Translations under genes and position numbers: made by a program | Notes under the pieces: generated by a model | What the model saw: the letters and a program-made list of their open reading frames with translations, nothing else | Told to the model about the DNA's origin: nothing | The model's database searches: none | Shown: piece after piece, positions 25,628 through 35,479 of the stretch | Layout: each line of letters opens with the position of its first letter | Position numbering within the stretch: position 1 is the first letter of the stretch | Source: Fructobacillus cardui | GTDB lineage: Bacteria > Bacillota > Bacilli > Lactobacillales > Lactobacillaceae | Length of the DNA: 64,000 nucleotides | Strand: one strand, 5' to 3' | Assembly: GCF_023218935.1 (NCBI RefSeq) | Contig: NZ_JAJIAL010000006.1

Positions 25628-28600
25628 GTGGCAGGACATTTAGTAAATTATGGTAAATATCGTACCCGCCGATCATACGCCAGCATTAAAGAAGTGTTGG
25701 ATCTTCCAAATTTGATCGAGGTACAACTGGCATCCTACCAATGGTTCTTAGATGAAGGAATCAAGGAGATGTTTAACGACATCATGCCAATCGAAGACTT
25801 CCAGGGTAACTTGTCTTTGGAGTACATGGACTATCAATTGATGGAACCAAAGTACAACATCGATGAAGCTCGTGAACACGATGCGAACTACTCAGCACCA
25901 TTGCACGTGACGTTGCGTTTGACAAACCATGAAACTGGTGAAATCAAGTCACAAGATGTCTTCTTTGGTGACTTCCCATTGATGACAGAACAAGGCACGT
26001 TCATCATCAACGGTGCCGAACGAGTAATCGTTTCACAGTTGGTTCGTTCACCTGGAATCTACTACAACCAAGAAGCTGACAAAAATGGTCGCCCACACTT
26101 TGGAACAACAGTTATTCCAAACCGTGGGGCTTGGTTGGAATACGAAACAGACGCAAAGGGAATTGCCAATGTTCGTATCGACCGGACACGTAAGTTGTTG
26201 ATGACGGAATTGGTCCGTGCCCTTGGTTTCGGTTCAGATTCTGATATCATCGATATCTTCTCAGACGGTTATGACGCCTTGAACATGACTTTGGAAAAGG
26301 ATGTTCACAAGAACATGTCTGACTCCCGTGTTGAAGAGTCATTGAAGGACATCTACGAACGCTTGCGTCCGGGTGAACCAAAGACGGCTGACTCATCACG
26401 TGCTTTGTTGGTGGCTCGTTTCTTCGATCCAAAGCGTTATGATTTGGCACCAGTTGGTCGCTACAAGATTAACAAAAAGTTGTCATTGAAAACGCGTTTG
26501 CTGAACCAGACTTTGGCTGAAACATTGGCCGACCCTGATTCAGGCGAAATTATTGCTGAAAAGGGAACACTTGTTGATAAGGCTGTCATGGCTAAGTTAG
26601 CACCGTTCTTGGATCGGGAAGACTTCAAGACAGTTACTTACACACCATCTGGTGATGCTGTCTTGCAAGACGAAGTGGTCTTGCAAAAGATTAAGATTGA
26701 ATCACCTGAAAACCCAGACAAGACTTTGCTTTTGATTGGTAACGGACACTTGCCTGAAGACGAGCATAATGTTCGTCCTGCTGATATCTTGGCAGGAATG
26801 AACTACTTCATGAACTTGCAAGAAGGTGTTGGCCAGGTTGATGATATCGATCACTTGGGAAACCGCCGTATTCGTTCCGTTGGGGAATTGTTGCAAAATC
26901 AGTTCCGTATTGGTTTGACGCGAATGGAACGAGTTGTTCGCGAACGGATGTCAATCCAAGATGCTGCGACTGTTACGCCACAGCAATTGATTAACATTCG
27001 TCCAGTTGTTGCAGCAGTGAAGGAATTCTTTGGTTCATCACAGTTGTCACAGTTCATGGATCAGACAAACCCATTGGGTGAAATGAACCACAAGCGTCGT
27101 CTGTCAGCCCTTGGTCCTGGTGGATTGACTCGTGACCGTGCCGGTGTTGAAGTTCGAGATGTTCACTACACGCACTATGGTCGAATTGACCCAATTGAAA
27201 CGCCCGAAGGTCCTAACATCGGTTTGATCAATTCTTTGGCCACTTATGGTCGTATCAACAAGTATGGCTTTATTGAAACGCCATACCGTCGTGTTGATTG
27301 GGGAACTCACAAGGTTACCGAAAAGATTGATTACTTGACGGCCGATGAAGAAGATAACTATATCGTCGCCCAAGCCAACACGGAATTGGAAGACGATGGT
27401 TCATTTGTTCATAAGACTGCCATGGCTCGTTATGGTGAAGAAAACATCGAAACACCAATCGAAAAGATTGACTATGTCGATGTTTCGCCAAAGCAGGTTG
27501 TCTCAGTCGGAACGTCTGTTATTCCTTTCTTGGAAAACGATGATTCCAACCGTGCTTTGATGGGTGCTAACATGCAGCGTCAAGCCGTGCCTTTGCTCGA
27601 CCCACATGCGCCAATCGTTGGTACTGGTGTTGAATATAAGGCTGCCCACGATTCTGGTGCTGCCATTATCTCAACTGCTCCAGGAGAAGTTGAATACGTT
27701 GATGCCAAGGAAATCCGTGTCCGTCGTGAAGATGGTCAATTGGATACCTACGAATTGATGAAGTTCCGCCGTTCAAACGGTGGTAAGAACTATAACCAAA
27801 AGCCAATTGTGAAGGTTGGGGAACAAATCGATGATGACCAGGTCTTGGCCGATGGTCCATCAATGGAAAAGGGTGAATTGGCCCTTGGTCAAAACCCAGT
27901 CATTGCCTTTATGACTTGGCACGGTTATAACTTCGAAGATGCCATCGTCTTGAACGAACGCTTGGTTCGTGAAGACGTTTATACATCAATTCACATCGAA
28001 GAATACGATTCAGAGGCTCGTGATACAAAACTTGGCCCTGAAGAAATCACACGTGAAATCCCGAATACTGGTGAAGAACAGTTGAAGGACTTGGACGAAA
28101 ACGGAATTATCCGTGTTGGTGCCGAGGTTAAGGATGGTGACATCCTGGTTGGTAAGGTAACACCAAAGGGTGTGACTGATTTGTCAGCCGAAGAACGTTT
28201 GTTGCATGCCATCTTTGGAGAAAAGGCTCGTGAAGTTCGCGATACTTCTTTGAAGGTACCACACGGTGGTGGCGGGGTTGTGCAATCCGTTCGAATCTAT
28301 ACACCTGAAAATGGTGATGAATTGGCTCCAGGTGTCAACATGATGGTTCGTGTTTACATCGCTCAGAAGCGTAAGATTCAAGTTGGTGACAAGATGGCCG
28401 GTCGTCACGGAAACAAGGGTACTGTTTCAGTCGTTGTTCCTGAAGAAGACATGCCATACTTGCCAGATGGAACACCAATCGACATCTTGCTGTCACCCAT
28501 GGGTGTGCCATCACGTATGAACATTGGACAGGTTTTGGAATTGCATTTAGGATTTGCCGCTAAAAAATTAGGCATCCATGTTGCTTCCCCTGTCTTCGAC

Positions 28601-29245
28601 GGTGCTTCAGATGATGAAATCGAAGAAGCATTGGCCGAAGCCGGTTTGCCACAAGATGGTAAGTCTGTTGTTTATGACGGACAAACTGGTGAAGCCTTTG
28701 ACAAGCGCGTTGCCGTTGGTGTGATGCACTATATGAAGTTGGCCCACATGGTTGACGACAAGATTCACGCCCGTTCAATCGGTCCTTACTCTCTTGTTAC
28801 ACAACAGCCATTGGGTGGAAAAGCTCAGTTCGGTGGACAGCGTTTCGGAGAAATGGAAGTTTGGGCTTTGGAAGCCTACGGTGCTGCCTATACCTTGCAA
28901 GAAATCTTGACTTATAAGTCAGATGACGTTGCTGGTCGTGTCAAGGTTTATGAATCAATCATCAAGGGTGACGCAATCCCTAAGCCAGGTGTGCCGGAAT
29001 CATTCCGTGTTTTGGTGAAGGAATTGCAAGCCTTAGGTCTTGACATGCGTGTCTTGGACCAAGAAGGTGAAGCCGTTCAATTGAAGCAGATGGATGAAGA
29101 TGACTCAGTCTTGCCAGTTGATGCTTTGGAAAAGTTGGCTCGTACGAACCCTGATTTGCTTAACCGCGATGATGAAGAAGTTAAGGTAGCCTTTGATAAG
29201 GTAGAAGAAGACGCTGGTCAAGACTCTACTGATGAACAAGAATAA
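25628..29245 (+). CDS. rpoB: DNA-directed RNA polymerase subunit beta
   Basis: A 1205-residue catalytic core subunit. The rifampicin-pocket region reads SSQLSQFMDQTNPLGEMNHKRRLSALGPGG and the conserved GDKMAGRHGNKG is present. The start is GTG 25628, giving the usual MAGHLVNYGKYRTRRSYA beginning, with GAGGTGA at 25617-25623; an earlier in-frame GTG at 25604 has no SD. It is followed by rpoC after 23 bases. In this genome rpoBC is upstream of, and separated from, the rplKAJL cluster. Confidence 0.97.
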   Translation: MAGHLVNYGKYRTRRSYASIKEVLDLPNLIEVQLASYQWFLDEGIKEMFNDIMPIEDFQGNLSLEYMDYQLMEPKYNIDEAREHDANYSAPLHVTLRLTNHETGEIKSQDVFFGDFPLMTEQGTFIINGAERVIVSQLVRSPGIYYNQEADKNGRPHFGTTVIPNRGAWLEYETDAKGIANVRIDRTRKLLMTELVRALGFGSDSDIIDIFSDGYDALNMTLEKDVHKNMSDSRVEESLKDIYERLRPGEPKTADSSRALLVARFFDPKRYDLAPVGRYKINKKLSLKTRLLNQTLAETLADPDSGEIIAEKGTLVDKAVMAKLAPFLDREDFKTVTYTPSGDAVLQDEVVLQKIKIESPENPDKTLLLIGNGHLPEDEHNVRPADILAGMNYFMNLQEGVGQVDDIDHLGNRRIRSVGELLQNQFRIGLTRMERVVRERMSIQDAATVTPQQLINIRPVVAAVKEFFGSSQLSQFMDQTNPLGEMNHKRRLSALGPGGLTRDRAGVEVRDVHYTHYGRIDPIETPEGPNIGLINSLATYGRINKYGFIETPYRRVDWGTHKVTEKIDYLTADEEDNYIVAQANTELEDDGSFVHKTAMARYGEENIETPIEKIDYVDVSPKQVVSVGTSVIPFLENDDSNRALMGANMQRQAVPLLDPHAPIVGTGVEYKAAHDSGAAIISTAPGEVEYVDAKEIRVRREDGQLDTYELMKFRRSNGGKNYNQKPIVKVGEQIDDDQVLADGPSMEKGELALGQNPVIAFMTWHGYNFEDAIVLNERLVREDVYTSIHIEEYDSEARDTKLGPEEITREIPNTGEEQLKDLDENGIIRVGAEVKDGDILVGKVTPKGVTDLSAEERLLHAIFGEKAREVRDTSLKVPHGGGGVVQSVRIYTPENGDELAPGVNMMVRVYIAQKRKIQVGDKMAGRHGNKGTVSVVVPEEDMPYLPDGTPIDILLSPMGVPSRMNIGQVLELHLGFAAKKLGIHVASPVFDGASDDEIEEALAEAGLPQDGKSVVYDGQTGEAFDKRVAVGVMHYMKLAHMVDDKIHARSIGPYSLVTQQPLGGKAQFGGQRFGEMEVWALEAYGAAYTLQEILTYKSDDVAGRVKVYESIIKGDAIPKPGVPESFRVLVKELQALGLDMRVLDQEGEAVQLKQMDEDDSVLPVDALEKLARTNPDLLNRDDEEVKVAFDKVEEDAGQDSTDEQE

Positions 29246-29268
29246 TTAAAAGAAAGGTGACCGAATAG

Positions 29269-32200
29269 ATGGCAATCGATGTTAATAAATTCGAGAGTAT
29301 GCAAATCGGTCTGGCCTCACCTGATCAAATCCATGACTGGTCTCATGGAGAGGTCAAGAAGCCAGAAACGATCAACTATCGTACTCTTAAGCCTGAAAAA
29401 GATGGTTTGTTCGATGAACGAATCTTTGGCCCAACAAAGGATTACGAATGTGCTTGTGGAAAGTACAAGCGTATCCGTTATAAGGGAATCGTCTGTGACC
29501 GCTGTGGTGTTGAAGTTACTTCTGCCAAGGTTCGTCGCGAACGCATGGGTCACATTGAATTAGCTGCCCCAGTTACCCACATCTGGTACTTCAAGGGAAT
29601 TCCATCACGAATGGGATTGGTCTTGGATATGTCACCACGATCATTGGAAGAAGTGATTTACTTTGCTTCTTATGTCGTTGTTGAACCAGGGGATGCTCCT
29701 GTTGAAAAGAAGCAATTGTTGACTGAACGTGAGTACCGTGATTATAAGAAGGAATTCGGTGCAAACTTTAAGGCCGGCATGGGTGCTGAAGCTGTGAAGG
29801 AATTGTTGGCCAATGTTGATTTGGCTGACGAAGCCGATGCTTTGAAGCATGAATTGCAAGAAGCAACTGGTCAAAAGCGTGTTCGTGCGGTTCGCCGTTT
29901 GGATATTATTGAGGCATTCTTGCAATCAGACAACAAGCCAGAGTGGATGGTCATGGATGTTATTCCAGTTATCCCACCTGACTTGCGTCCAATGGTTCAA
30001 TTGGAAGGTGGCCGTTTTGCCACTTCTGATTTGAACGATTTGTATCGTCGTGTGATCAACCGTAACAACCGTTTGAAGCGTTTGTTTGACTTGCATGCCC
30101 CAGGCATCATTATTCAAAACGAAAAGCGGATGTTGCAAGAAGCTGTTGATGCCTTGATGGATAACGGTCGTCGTGGCCGTCCTGTTTCTGGTCCTGGTAA
30201 CCGTCCTTTGAAGTCTTTGTCTCACATGTTGAAGGGAAAGCAAGGACGTTTCCGTCAGAACTTGTTGGGTAAGCGTGTTGATTACTCAGGACGTTCTGTT
30301 ATCGATGTTGGTCCGTTCTTGAAGATGAACCAAATGGGATTGCCACGTCCAATGGCAATCGAATTGTTCCGTCCATTTATCATGCGTGAATTGACGAAGC
30401 GTGGCCTTGCTGGCAACGTGAAATCAGCTAAGCGTAAGATTGATAAGGCTGACGAAGACGTCATGGACGTTTTGGAAGACGTTATCAAGGAACACCCAGT
30501 TCTTTTGAACCGAGCACCTACATTGCACCGTCTTGGAATCCAGGCCTTTGAACCGGTCTTGGTTTCAGGAAAGGCAATGCGTTTGCACCCATTGATCTGT
30601 GAAGCGTATAACGCCGATTTCGATGGTGATCAGATGGCCATTCACGTGCCTTTGTCTGATGAAGCGCAAGCGGAAGCTCGTTTGCTGATGTTGGCCGCAG
30701 GCCACATCTTGGCACCCAAGGATGGAAAGCCAATCGTTGCTCCTTCACAGGACATGGTGATTGGTAACTACTACTTGACGACTGAAGAAGCTGGTCGTGA
30801 AGGCGAAGGCATGATTTTCTCATCTGTTGATGAAGCTCGCATTGCCTTTGCTAACAAATTAGTTCACTACCAAACTCGTGTCGGTATTCAAACTTCTTCA
30901 TTCTCAGAAAAGAAGCCATTTACTGACGACCAACGGTCAAAGATTATGGTGACCTCAGTTGGTAAGCTGATTTTTAACGAAATCTTGCCAGTTGAATTCC
31001 CATTCATCAACGAACCATCTGATGATAACTTCCAAGGAGTTTCTGATGACTTCTTTATGGAACCAGGGGAGAATATTCACGAATTCTTAGCAGATCGTGA
31101 AATCATTAAGCCATTCAAGAAGGGCTTCTTGTCTGACATCATCGCGGAAGTCTACAAGCGCTACAAGGTGACGGAAACGTCATTGCTTTTGGACCGCATG
31201 AAGGATTTGGGTTATGACATTTCAACCCAATCTGGTTTGACTGTTGCCATGACAGATGTTACGGAGTTGGCTGACAAGCCAAAGATTTTGGCTGATGCGC
31301 ACGCTGAAGTGGAACAAGTAACGAAGCAATTCCGTCGTGGTTTGATTACAGATTCAGAACGTTACCAACGTGTTATTGATATCTGGTCAAAGGCCAAGGA
31401 TGTTATCCAAGACGAATTGATGGCTACTTTCGATACTCGTAATCCTATCTACATGATGCAGGATTCAGGTGCTCGTGGTAACATTTCGAACTTCGTTCAG
31501 TTGGCTGGAATGCGTGGTTTGATGGCCGGACCTGGTGGCAAGATTATCGAATTGCCAGTTACATCAAATTTCCGTGATGGTTTGACTGTTATGGAAATGT
31601 TTATCTCAACCCACGGTGCTCGTAAGGGTATGTCGGATACGGCCCTGAAGACGGCCAACTCAGGTTACTTGACTCGTCGTTTGGTTGATGTTGCTCAGGA
31701 CGTTATCGTTCGTGAATACGACAACGGCTCTGATCGTGGTGTTGCTGTTAAGGCTATCGTTGATGGCAGCTCAGTGGTTGAACCATTGTACGACCGAATT
31801 CTTGGTCGTTACGCTATGAAGACTGTCTTTGATCCTGAAACAGGTGAAAAGATTGTTGCCCGCAACGAAATGATTGATGAAGATGCCGCTAAGAAGATTG
31901 ATGCTGCTGGTATCGAAGAAGTCACTATCCGTTCTGTCTTTACATCAACGACAGAACACGGTGTTTCTGTCTTAGATTACGGACGTAACTTGGCTACTGG
32001 TGAAGAAGTTGAAGTTGGTGAAGCCGTTGGTACTGTTGCCGCCCAATCAATCGGGGAGCCTGGTACGCAGTTGACCATGCGTAACTTCCACACGGGTGGA
32101 GTTGCCGGTGGAAACGATATCACGCAAGGTTTGCCTCGTGTGCAGGAAATTGTTGAAGCTCGTATCCCTAAGGGACGTGCTGAAATTTCTGAAGTAACTG

Positions 32201-32922
32201 GTAAGGTTACGACCATTGAGGAAAATCCAGCCGAACGTACAAAGGAAGTGACAATTGAAGGTGAGACTGATACTCGCACTTACACATTGCCTTTGGCTGC
32301 TCGGATGCGCTTCGGTGAAGGTGACATGATTAACCGTGGTGATGCCATCAATGAAGGACCAATCGATCCAAAGGAATTGTTGGCCGTAACGGATACTTTG
32401 ACTGCTGAATCATACATGTTGTCAGAAATCCAAAAGGTTTACCGTTTGCAGGGTATCGAAGTTTCCGATAAGCACATCGAAGTTATGATTCGTCAGATGT
32501 TGCGTAAGGTTCGTGTCATGGATCCAGGTCAGACTGATTTGTTACCTGGAACCTTGATGGATATCGCTGATTTCAAGCGGGCTAACGAACCAGCGTTGTT
32601 TGCTGGTAAGGTTCCTGCGACTGCTCGTCCTGTCTTGCTTGGAATTACAAAGGCTGCCTTGGAGACTAATTCATTCTTGTCAGCTGCCTCATTCCAAGAA
32701 ACAACGCGTGTCTTGACGGATGCTGCTATCCGTGGCAAGAATGATCCACTTGTCGGTTTGAAGGAAAATGTTATCATTGGTAAAATTATCCCTGCCGGTA
32801 CTGGAATGGCTGAATATCGTAAGATTAAGCCAGAAGTTGTTGGTGAAGTTGTTGACCAACCAGAAGAAAAAGACATTCAATCTTTGGACCAAGTTGCCCA
32901 AACAATTGACGGTCAAGACTAA
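29269..32922 (+). CDS. rpoC: DNA-directed RNA polymerase subunit beta', lacking the second zinc site
   Basis: A 1217-residue subunit with the active-site NADFDGDQMA (three Asp binding Mg) and the N-terminal zinc site CACG...CDRC at about residues 62-79. The second structural zinc site, normally four cysteines, is changed throughout: Asn819, Ser893, Ser900 and Asp903 occupy the four positions, with the spacing (74, 7, 3) exactly kept. The frame and surrounding motifs (GRNLATGE, GTVAAQSIGEPGTQLTMR) are intact, so this is a true substitution rather than an error. Confidence 0.97.
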   Translation: MAIDVNKFESMQIGLASPDQIHDWSHGEVKKPETINYRTLKPEKDGLFDERIFGPTKDYECACGKYKRIRYKGIVCDRCGVEVTSAKVRRERMGHIELAAPVTHIWYFKGIPSRMGLVLDMSPRSLEEVIYFASYVVVEPGDAPVEKKQLLTEREYRDYKKEFGANFKAGMGAEAVKELLANVDLADEADALKHELQEATGQKRVRAVRRLDIIEAFLQSDNKPEWMVMDVIPVIPPDLRPMVQLEGGRFATSDLNDLYRRVINRNNRLKRLFDLHAPGIIIQNEKRMLQEAVDALMDNGRRGRPVSGPGNRPLKSLSHMLKGKQGRFRQNLLGKRVDYSGRSVIDVGPFLKMNQMGLPRPMAIELFRPFIMRELTKRGLAGNVKSAKRKIDKADEDVMDVLEDVIKEHPVLLNRAPTLHRLGIQAFEPVLVSGKAMRLHPLICEAYNADFDGDQMAIHVPLSDEAQAEARLLMLAAGHILAPKDGKPIVAPSQDMVIGNYYLTTEEAGREGEGMIFSSVDEARIAFANKLVHYQTRVGIQTSSFSEKKPFTDDQRSKIMVTSVGKLIFNEILPVEFPFINEPSDDNFQGVSDDFFMEPGENIHEFLADREIIKPFKKGFLSDIIAEVYKRYKVTETSLLLDRMKDLGYDISTQSGLTVAMTDVTELADKPKILADAHAEVEQVTKQFRRGLITDSERYQRVIDIWSKAKDVIQDELMATFDTRNPIYMMQDSGARGNISNFVQLAGMRGLMAGPGGKIIELPVTSNFRDGLTVMEMFISTHGARKGMSDTALKTANSGYLTRRLVDVAQDVIVREYDNGSDRGVAVKAIVDGSSVVEPLYDRILGRYAMKTVFDPETGEKIVARNEMIDEDAAKKIDAAGIEEVTIRSVFTSTTEHGVSVLDYGRNLATGEEVEVGEAVGTVAAQSIGEPGTQLTMRNFHTGGVAGGNDITQGLPRVQEIVEARIPKGRAEISEVTGKVTTIEENPAERTKEVTIEGETDTRTYTLPLAARMRFGEGDMINRGDAINEGPIDPKELLAVTDTLTAESYMLSEIQKVYRLQGIEVSDKHIEVMIRQMLRKVRVMDPGQTDLLPGTLMDIADFKRANEPALFAGKVPATARPVLLGITKAALETNSFLSAASFQETTRVLTDAAIRGKNDPLVGLKENVIIGKIIPAGTGMAEYRKIKPEVVGEVVDQPEEKDIQSLDQVAQTIDGQD

Positions 32923-32934
32923 AAGAATCATGGG

Positions 32935-32960
32935 AAAACCAGCGAAAGCTGGTTTTTTTA
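32935..32960 (+). terminator. terminator of rpoBC
   Basis: AAAACCAGC-GAAA-GCTGGTTTTTTT. Confidence 0.97.
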
Positions 32961-33016
32961 TTGTCCAAAATCTCTGAGTACGGTAGACTAGGAGTAGATT
33001 TAAAAACGAGGCAAGC

Positions 33017-33469
33017 ATGAAAAAAGTAAAAATTGACTGGATTGATTGGATCCAAAAGCTGAATAAAAAACAACTTTGGGCAACGGCGGTCATTCCGGCG
33101 GTGCTCCTATTAGTCTTATTGTTGGTTCGCATTGAAACCGGTAACGAAGCCTATAATCAAAACTGGTTTGTTTATTTCTTTGCGGTCCTTTACGCTGCCG
33201 CGTTTAGCCCGATTGGGGAACAAATCCAATTCCGTTTGTTTCCACAATCCATTCCGCATAACCAATACCAGGTAACCACTTGGTCGCAATGGAAACAGGC
33301 GATGATCACGGCTGCTGTTTTGATGATTATTTTGCTTTTATTTTGGCCAATTCAAAAGCAAGGTGAAATTGCGATTCACCTGATTGCCGCGATTATTGTT
33401 GGCTTTTTGTCAATGTGGACAATTCGGATGGTGCAGGGAATGCGCCAAGAAAAGAAAAATAAGCGTTAA
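33017..33469 (+). CDS. small membrane protein of unknown function
   Basis: A 150-residue protein with about four hydrophobic segments (22-38, 50-65, 94-108, 117-133) and basic ends. I recognise no family. A weak SD (ACGAGGCAAGC) precedes ATG 33017; a terminator follows, so it is monocistronic. Confidence 0.55.
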   Translation: MKKVKIDWIDWIQKLNKKQLWATAVIPAVLLLVLLLVRIETGNEAYNQNWFVYFFAVLYAAAFSPIGEQIQFRLFPQSIPHNQYQVTTWSQWKQAMITAAVLMIILLLFWPIQKQGEIAIHLIAAIIVGFLSMWTIRMVQGMRQEKKNKR

Positions 33470-33475
33470 GTTAAT

Positions 33476-33518
33476 CACTCGTTATCAGTCAGTGAGCTCA
33501 CGACTGGGGCGAGTGTTT
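33476..33518 (+). terminator. terminator after the membrane protein gene
   Basis: CACTCG/CGAGTG encloses an inner CAGTC/GACTG stem; TTTT follows. Confidence 0.7.
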
Positions 33519-33559
33519 TGCCTTGTTAAATGAATGTTACTTAGGCTTTAATTTGGTAA

Positions 33560-33660
33560 AATCAGGACAAAAAGAGCCTGATTACTTGTTGGGTCAGAAC
33601 AAACTTGGTACTGTCTAGGTGTCGCTAGCCTGGTTGGACCAAACTGAAAAGAGATATTGA
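33560..33660 (+). promoter_or_regulatory. structured leader of mrnC
   Basis: After a -10-like TAAAAT (about 33552) there are about 100 bases with nested pairings: GGTC/GACC, TTGGT/ACCAA and CTAG-GTGTCG-CTAG. No known riboswitch class was recognised. An SD (AAAGAGAT) follows shortly before ATG 33661. Confidence 0.35.
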
Positions 33661-34071
33661 ATGGAACAACTTGACTATGAACAGATGAATGGGCTGTCTT
33701 TAGCCTACATCGGTGATGCGATTTATGAATTAACGGTCCGCAATCATTTGGTCGCCATGGGATTAACAAAAGTAAACGACTTACAGAAAAAGTCACGGCA
33801 CTATGTCTCGGCCAAAGCACACGCTGCCTTGTACCAATTGATGGAAGATGATCAATTGTTAAAGGAGAATGAGTTAGCTTACTTTAAGCGTGGTCGCAAT
33901 GCCAAATCATACACCAAGGCTAAAAATACCAACGTTGTGGTATACCGGATTTCAACTGGTGTGGAAGCGATGATTGGCTACTTGTACTTGTCTAAGCAAG
34001 AAGAGCGTTTACAAACGATTATGGAATGGATTTTCGACCAAGTGGAAAGTGGGAGAACGAACAATGTCTAA
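33661..34071 (+). CDS. mrnC: Mini-ribonuclease III
   Basis: A 136-residue RNase III catalytic domain without the dsRNA-binding domain. The signature is LAYIGDAIYELTVRNHL; KRGRNAK and the C-terminal ...EAMIGYLYL carry the other conserved acid. In Bacillus it matures 23S rRNA. It usually follows cysS; here cysS is absent, while the downstream partner rlmB is kept with an 8-base overlap. Confidence 0.93.
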   Translation: MEQLDYEQMNGLSLAYIGDAIYELTVRNHLVAMGLTKVNDLQKKSRHYVSAKAHAALYQLMEDDQLLKENELAYFKRGRNAKSYTKAKNTNVVVYRISTGVEAMIGYLYLSKQEERLQTIMEWIFDQVESGRTNNV

Positions 34072-34813
34072 TGAACAAGCACCAGCCTTTATTTACGGTC
34101 ACCATGCCGTTGTTGAGGCTTTAAAACAAAAAACAGCAATCAACAAGTTGTGGCTACAGCCAGGTCTGCAGCCAAAGGTAGAGCGGGAAGTTAGCCAATT
34201 AGCTAAGCAACAGGGCATTGTTATCCAACAGGCGCCGAAAGCAAAGTTGGATGAGTTAACCGATGGTGGTAATCACCAGGGCTTGGTTTTGTCAGTGGCT
34301 GCCTTTACTTATGCTAGTCTAGACGACTTGTTTGACAAGGCTAAGAGCAAAAATGAGGATCCTTTTTTCCTGATTTTGGATGAAATCGAAGATCCCCATA
34401 ACCTAGGATCCATTTTGCGAACGGCTGACGCTGCTGGTGTTCATGGTGTCGTTATCCCCAAGCGTCGGGCAGTGCAACTGACGGGAACGGTGGCTAAAAG
34501 TTCTACTGGTGCCATCGAGCACGTACCGGTTTGTCGCGTGACGAATTTGGTGCAAACGGTTAAGACATTGAAAGAACGTGGCGTTTGGATTTTTGGCACT
34601 GACATGGCCGGACAAGATTATCGGACATGGGATGCCAAGGGTGCTACGGCTCTAGTTATTGGAAATGAAGGAAAAGGGATTTCGCCCTTACTGAAAAAGC
34701 AGGTTGACGGTATGTTAACCATTCCGATGATTGGTCATGTTCAGTCGTTGAATGCCAGTGTGGCCGCTAGTTTATTAATCTATCAAGGATATAGCTCAAG
34801 ACACCCTCTCTAA
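34064..34813 (+). CDS. rlmB: 23S rRNA (guanosine-2'-O)-methyltransferase RlmB, TrmH/SpoU family
   Basis: A 249-residue SPOUT methyltransferase. After an N-terminal ribosome-binding domain (FIYGHHAVVEAL) it shows the three SpoU motifs: LDEIEDPHNLGSILRTADAAG, LVIGNEGKGISP and MIGHVQSLNASVAAS, which form the knotted SAM site. The start ATG 34064 is inside the end of mrnC, indicating coupling. Confidence 0.93.
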   Translation: MSNEQAPAFIYGHHAVVEALKQKTAINKLWLQPGLQPKVEREVSQLAKQQGIVIQQAPKAKLDELTDGGNHQGLVLSVAAFTYASLDDLFDKAKSKNEDPFFLILDEIEDPHNLGSILRTADAAGVHGVVIPKRRAVQLTGTVAKSSTGAIEHVPVCRVTNLVQTVKTLKERGVWIFGTDMAGQDYRTWDAKGATALVIGNEGKGISPLLKKQVDGMLTIPMIGHVQSLNASVAASLLIYQGYSSRHPL

Positions 34814-34836
34814 GGGGCCTTGTGTTCACAAAGCCC
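34812..34836 (+). terminator. hairpin between rlmB and the sigma factor
   Basis: GGGGCCTTGTG-TT-CACAAAGCCCC, directly after the rlmB stop. No T-run follows at once, so it may be an RNA-processing or pausing hairpin rather than a full terminator. Confidence 0.4.
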
Positions 34837-34859
34837 CCTGTGAAAAGGAGGCTTTTTTG

Positions 34860-35426
34860 ATGGAAAAAATACAATTGCGGGAGGGGAGCCACGAGGTGCT
34901 CTTAGCGCAACAAGGTGATGAGGAGGCATTTGTAACCCTCTATCGTCGTCATGTGGGCATGGTTTGGCTGGTCTACGGTAACTATTTGACCAATGTTTGC
35001 CGCGCCGATGATTGGGAGGCGGATGCCCTCGAAGCCATGCTACACTGCCTAAGGCGTTACGATGTGCAAAAGGCTCGGGCCAAGTTTTCGACCTATTTAA
35101 TGGCTGCCTTGCGTAATCGGGCGATTGACTATATTCGCAAGCAAAATACAAAACAGGAGCAGTTTAACCGTGCCATGACGCATTTTGATGTCGGTCAGGA
35201 TTTGCCCGTTGTTATTGTTGAATCAACGGGAACACCAGAACAACAATGCATTGCTCGTGAAACTCTAGCGGAAGTCTTAAACTGTCGTAAAAGCGAAGTG
35301 GCTCAAATTATTAGTTTTTTAATTGGTGATGGAAAAATATTATTAAAACCGCATGAATCAAATCATCAAGTGACGAGGGTTCAATATCGGTTGAAACAGG
35401 CCTATTTACGTCGACTCCATGAGTGA
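34860..35426 (+). CDS. sigma-70 family sigma factor, SigH/ComX-like
   Basis: A 188-residue small sigma factor. Region 2 (about 20-90) includes DEEAFVTLYRRHVGMVWLVYGNY and ARAKFSTYLMAALRNRAIDYIRKQ; the C-terminal part is a weak region 4. The position rlmB-this-rpmG-secE-nusG is the same as for sigH in Bacillus, and in lactic acid bacteria the equivalent gene is the competence-type SigH/ComX. The target regulon is not visible here. The start is ATG 34860 after AAAAGGAGG. Confidence 0.8.
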   Translation: MEKIQLREGSHEVLLAQQGDEEAFVTLYRRHVGMVWLVYGNYLTNVCRADDWEADALEAMLHCLRRYDVQKARAKFSTYLMAALRNRAIDYIRKQNTKQEQFNRAMTHFDVGQDLPVVIVESTGTPEQQCIARETLAEVLNCRKSEVAQIISFLIGDGKILLKPHESNHQVTRVQYRLKQAYLRRLHE

Positions 35427-35479
35427 ATGTTGAAAATCAAGCCTAAAGATGCTATGATACTAGTTAGTGAGGTAACTTT

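Noticed and set aside
32904..33016. Extra gene between rpoC and the next frame
   Set aside because: Only the rpoC terminator and a short spacer are present.
34812..34836. Definite Rho-independent terminator between rlmB and the sigma factor
   Set aside because: The stem is good but is not followed by a T-run, so it is listed only as a weak hairpin.
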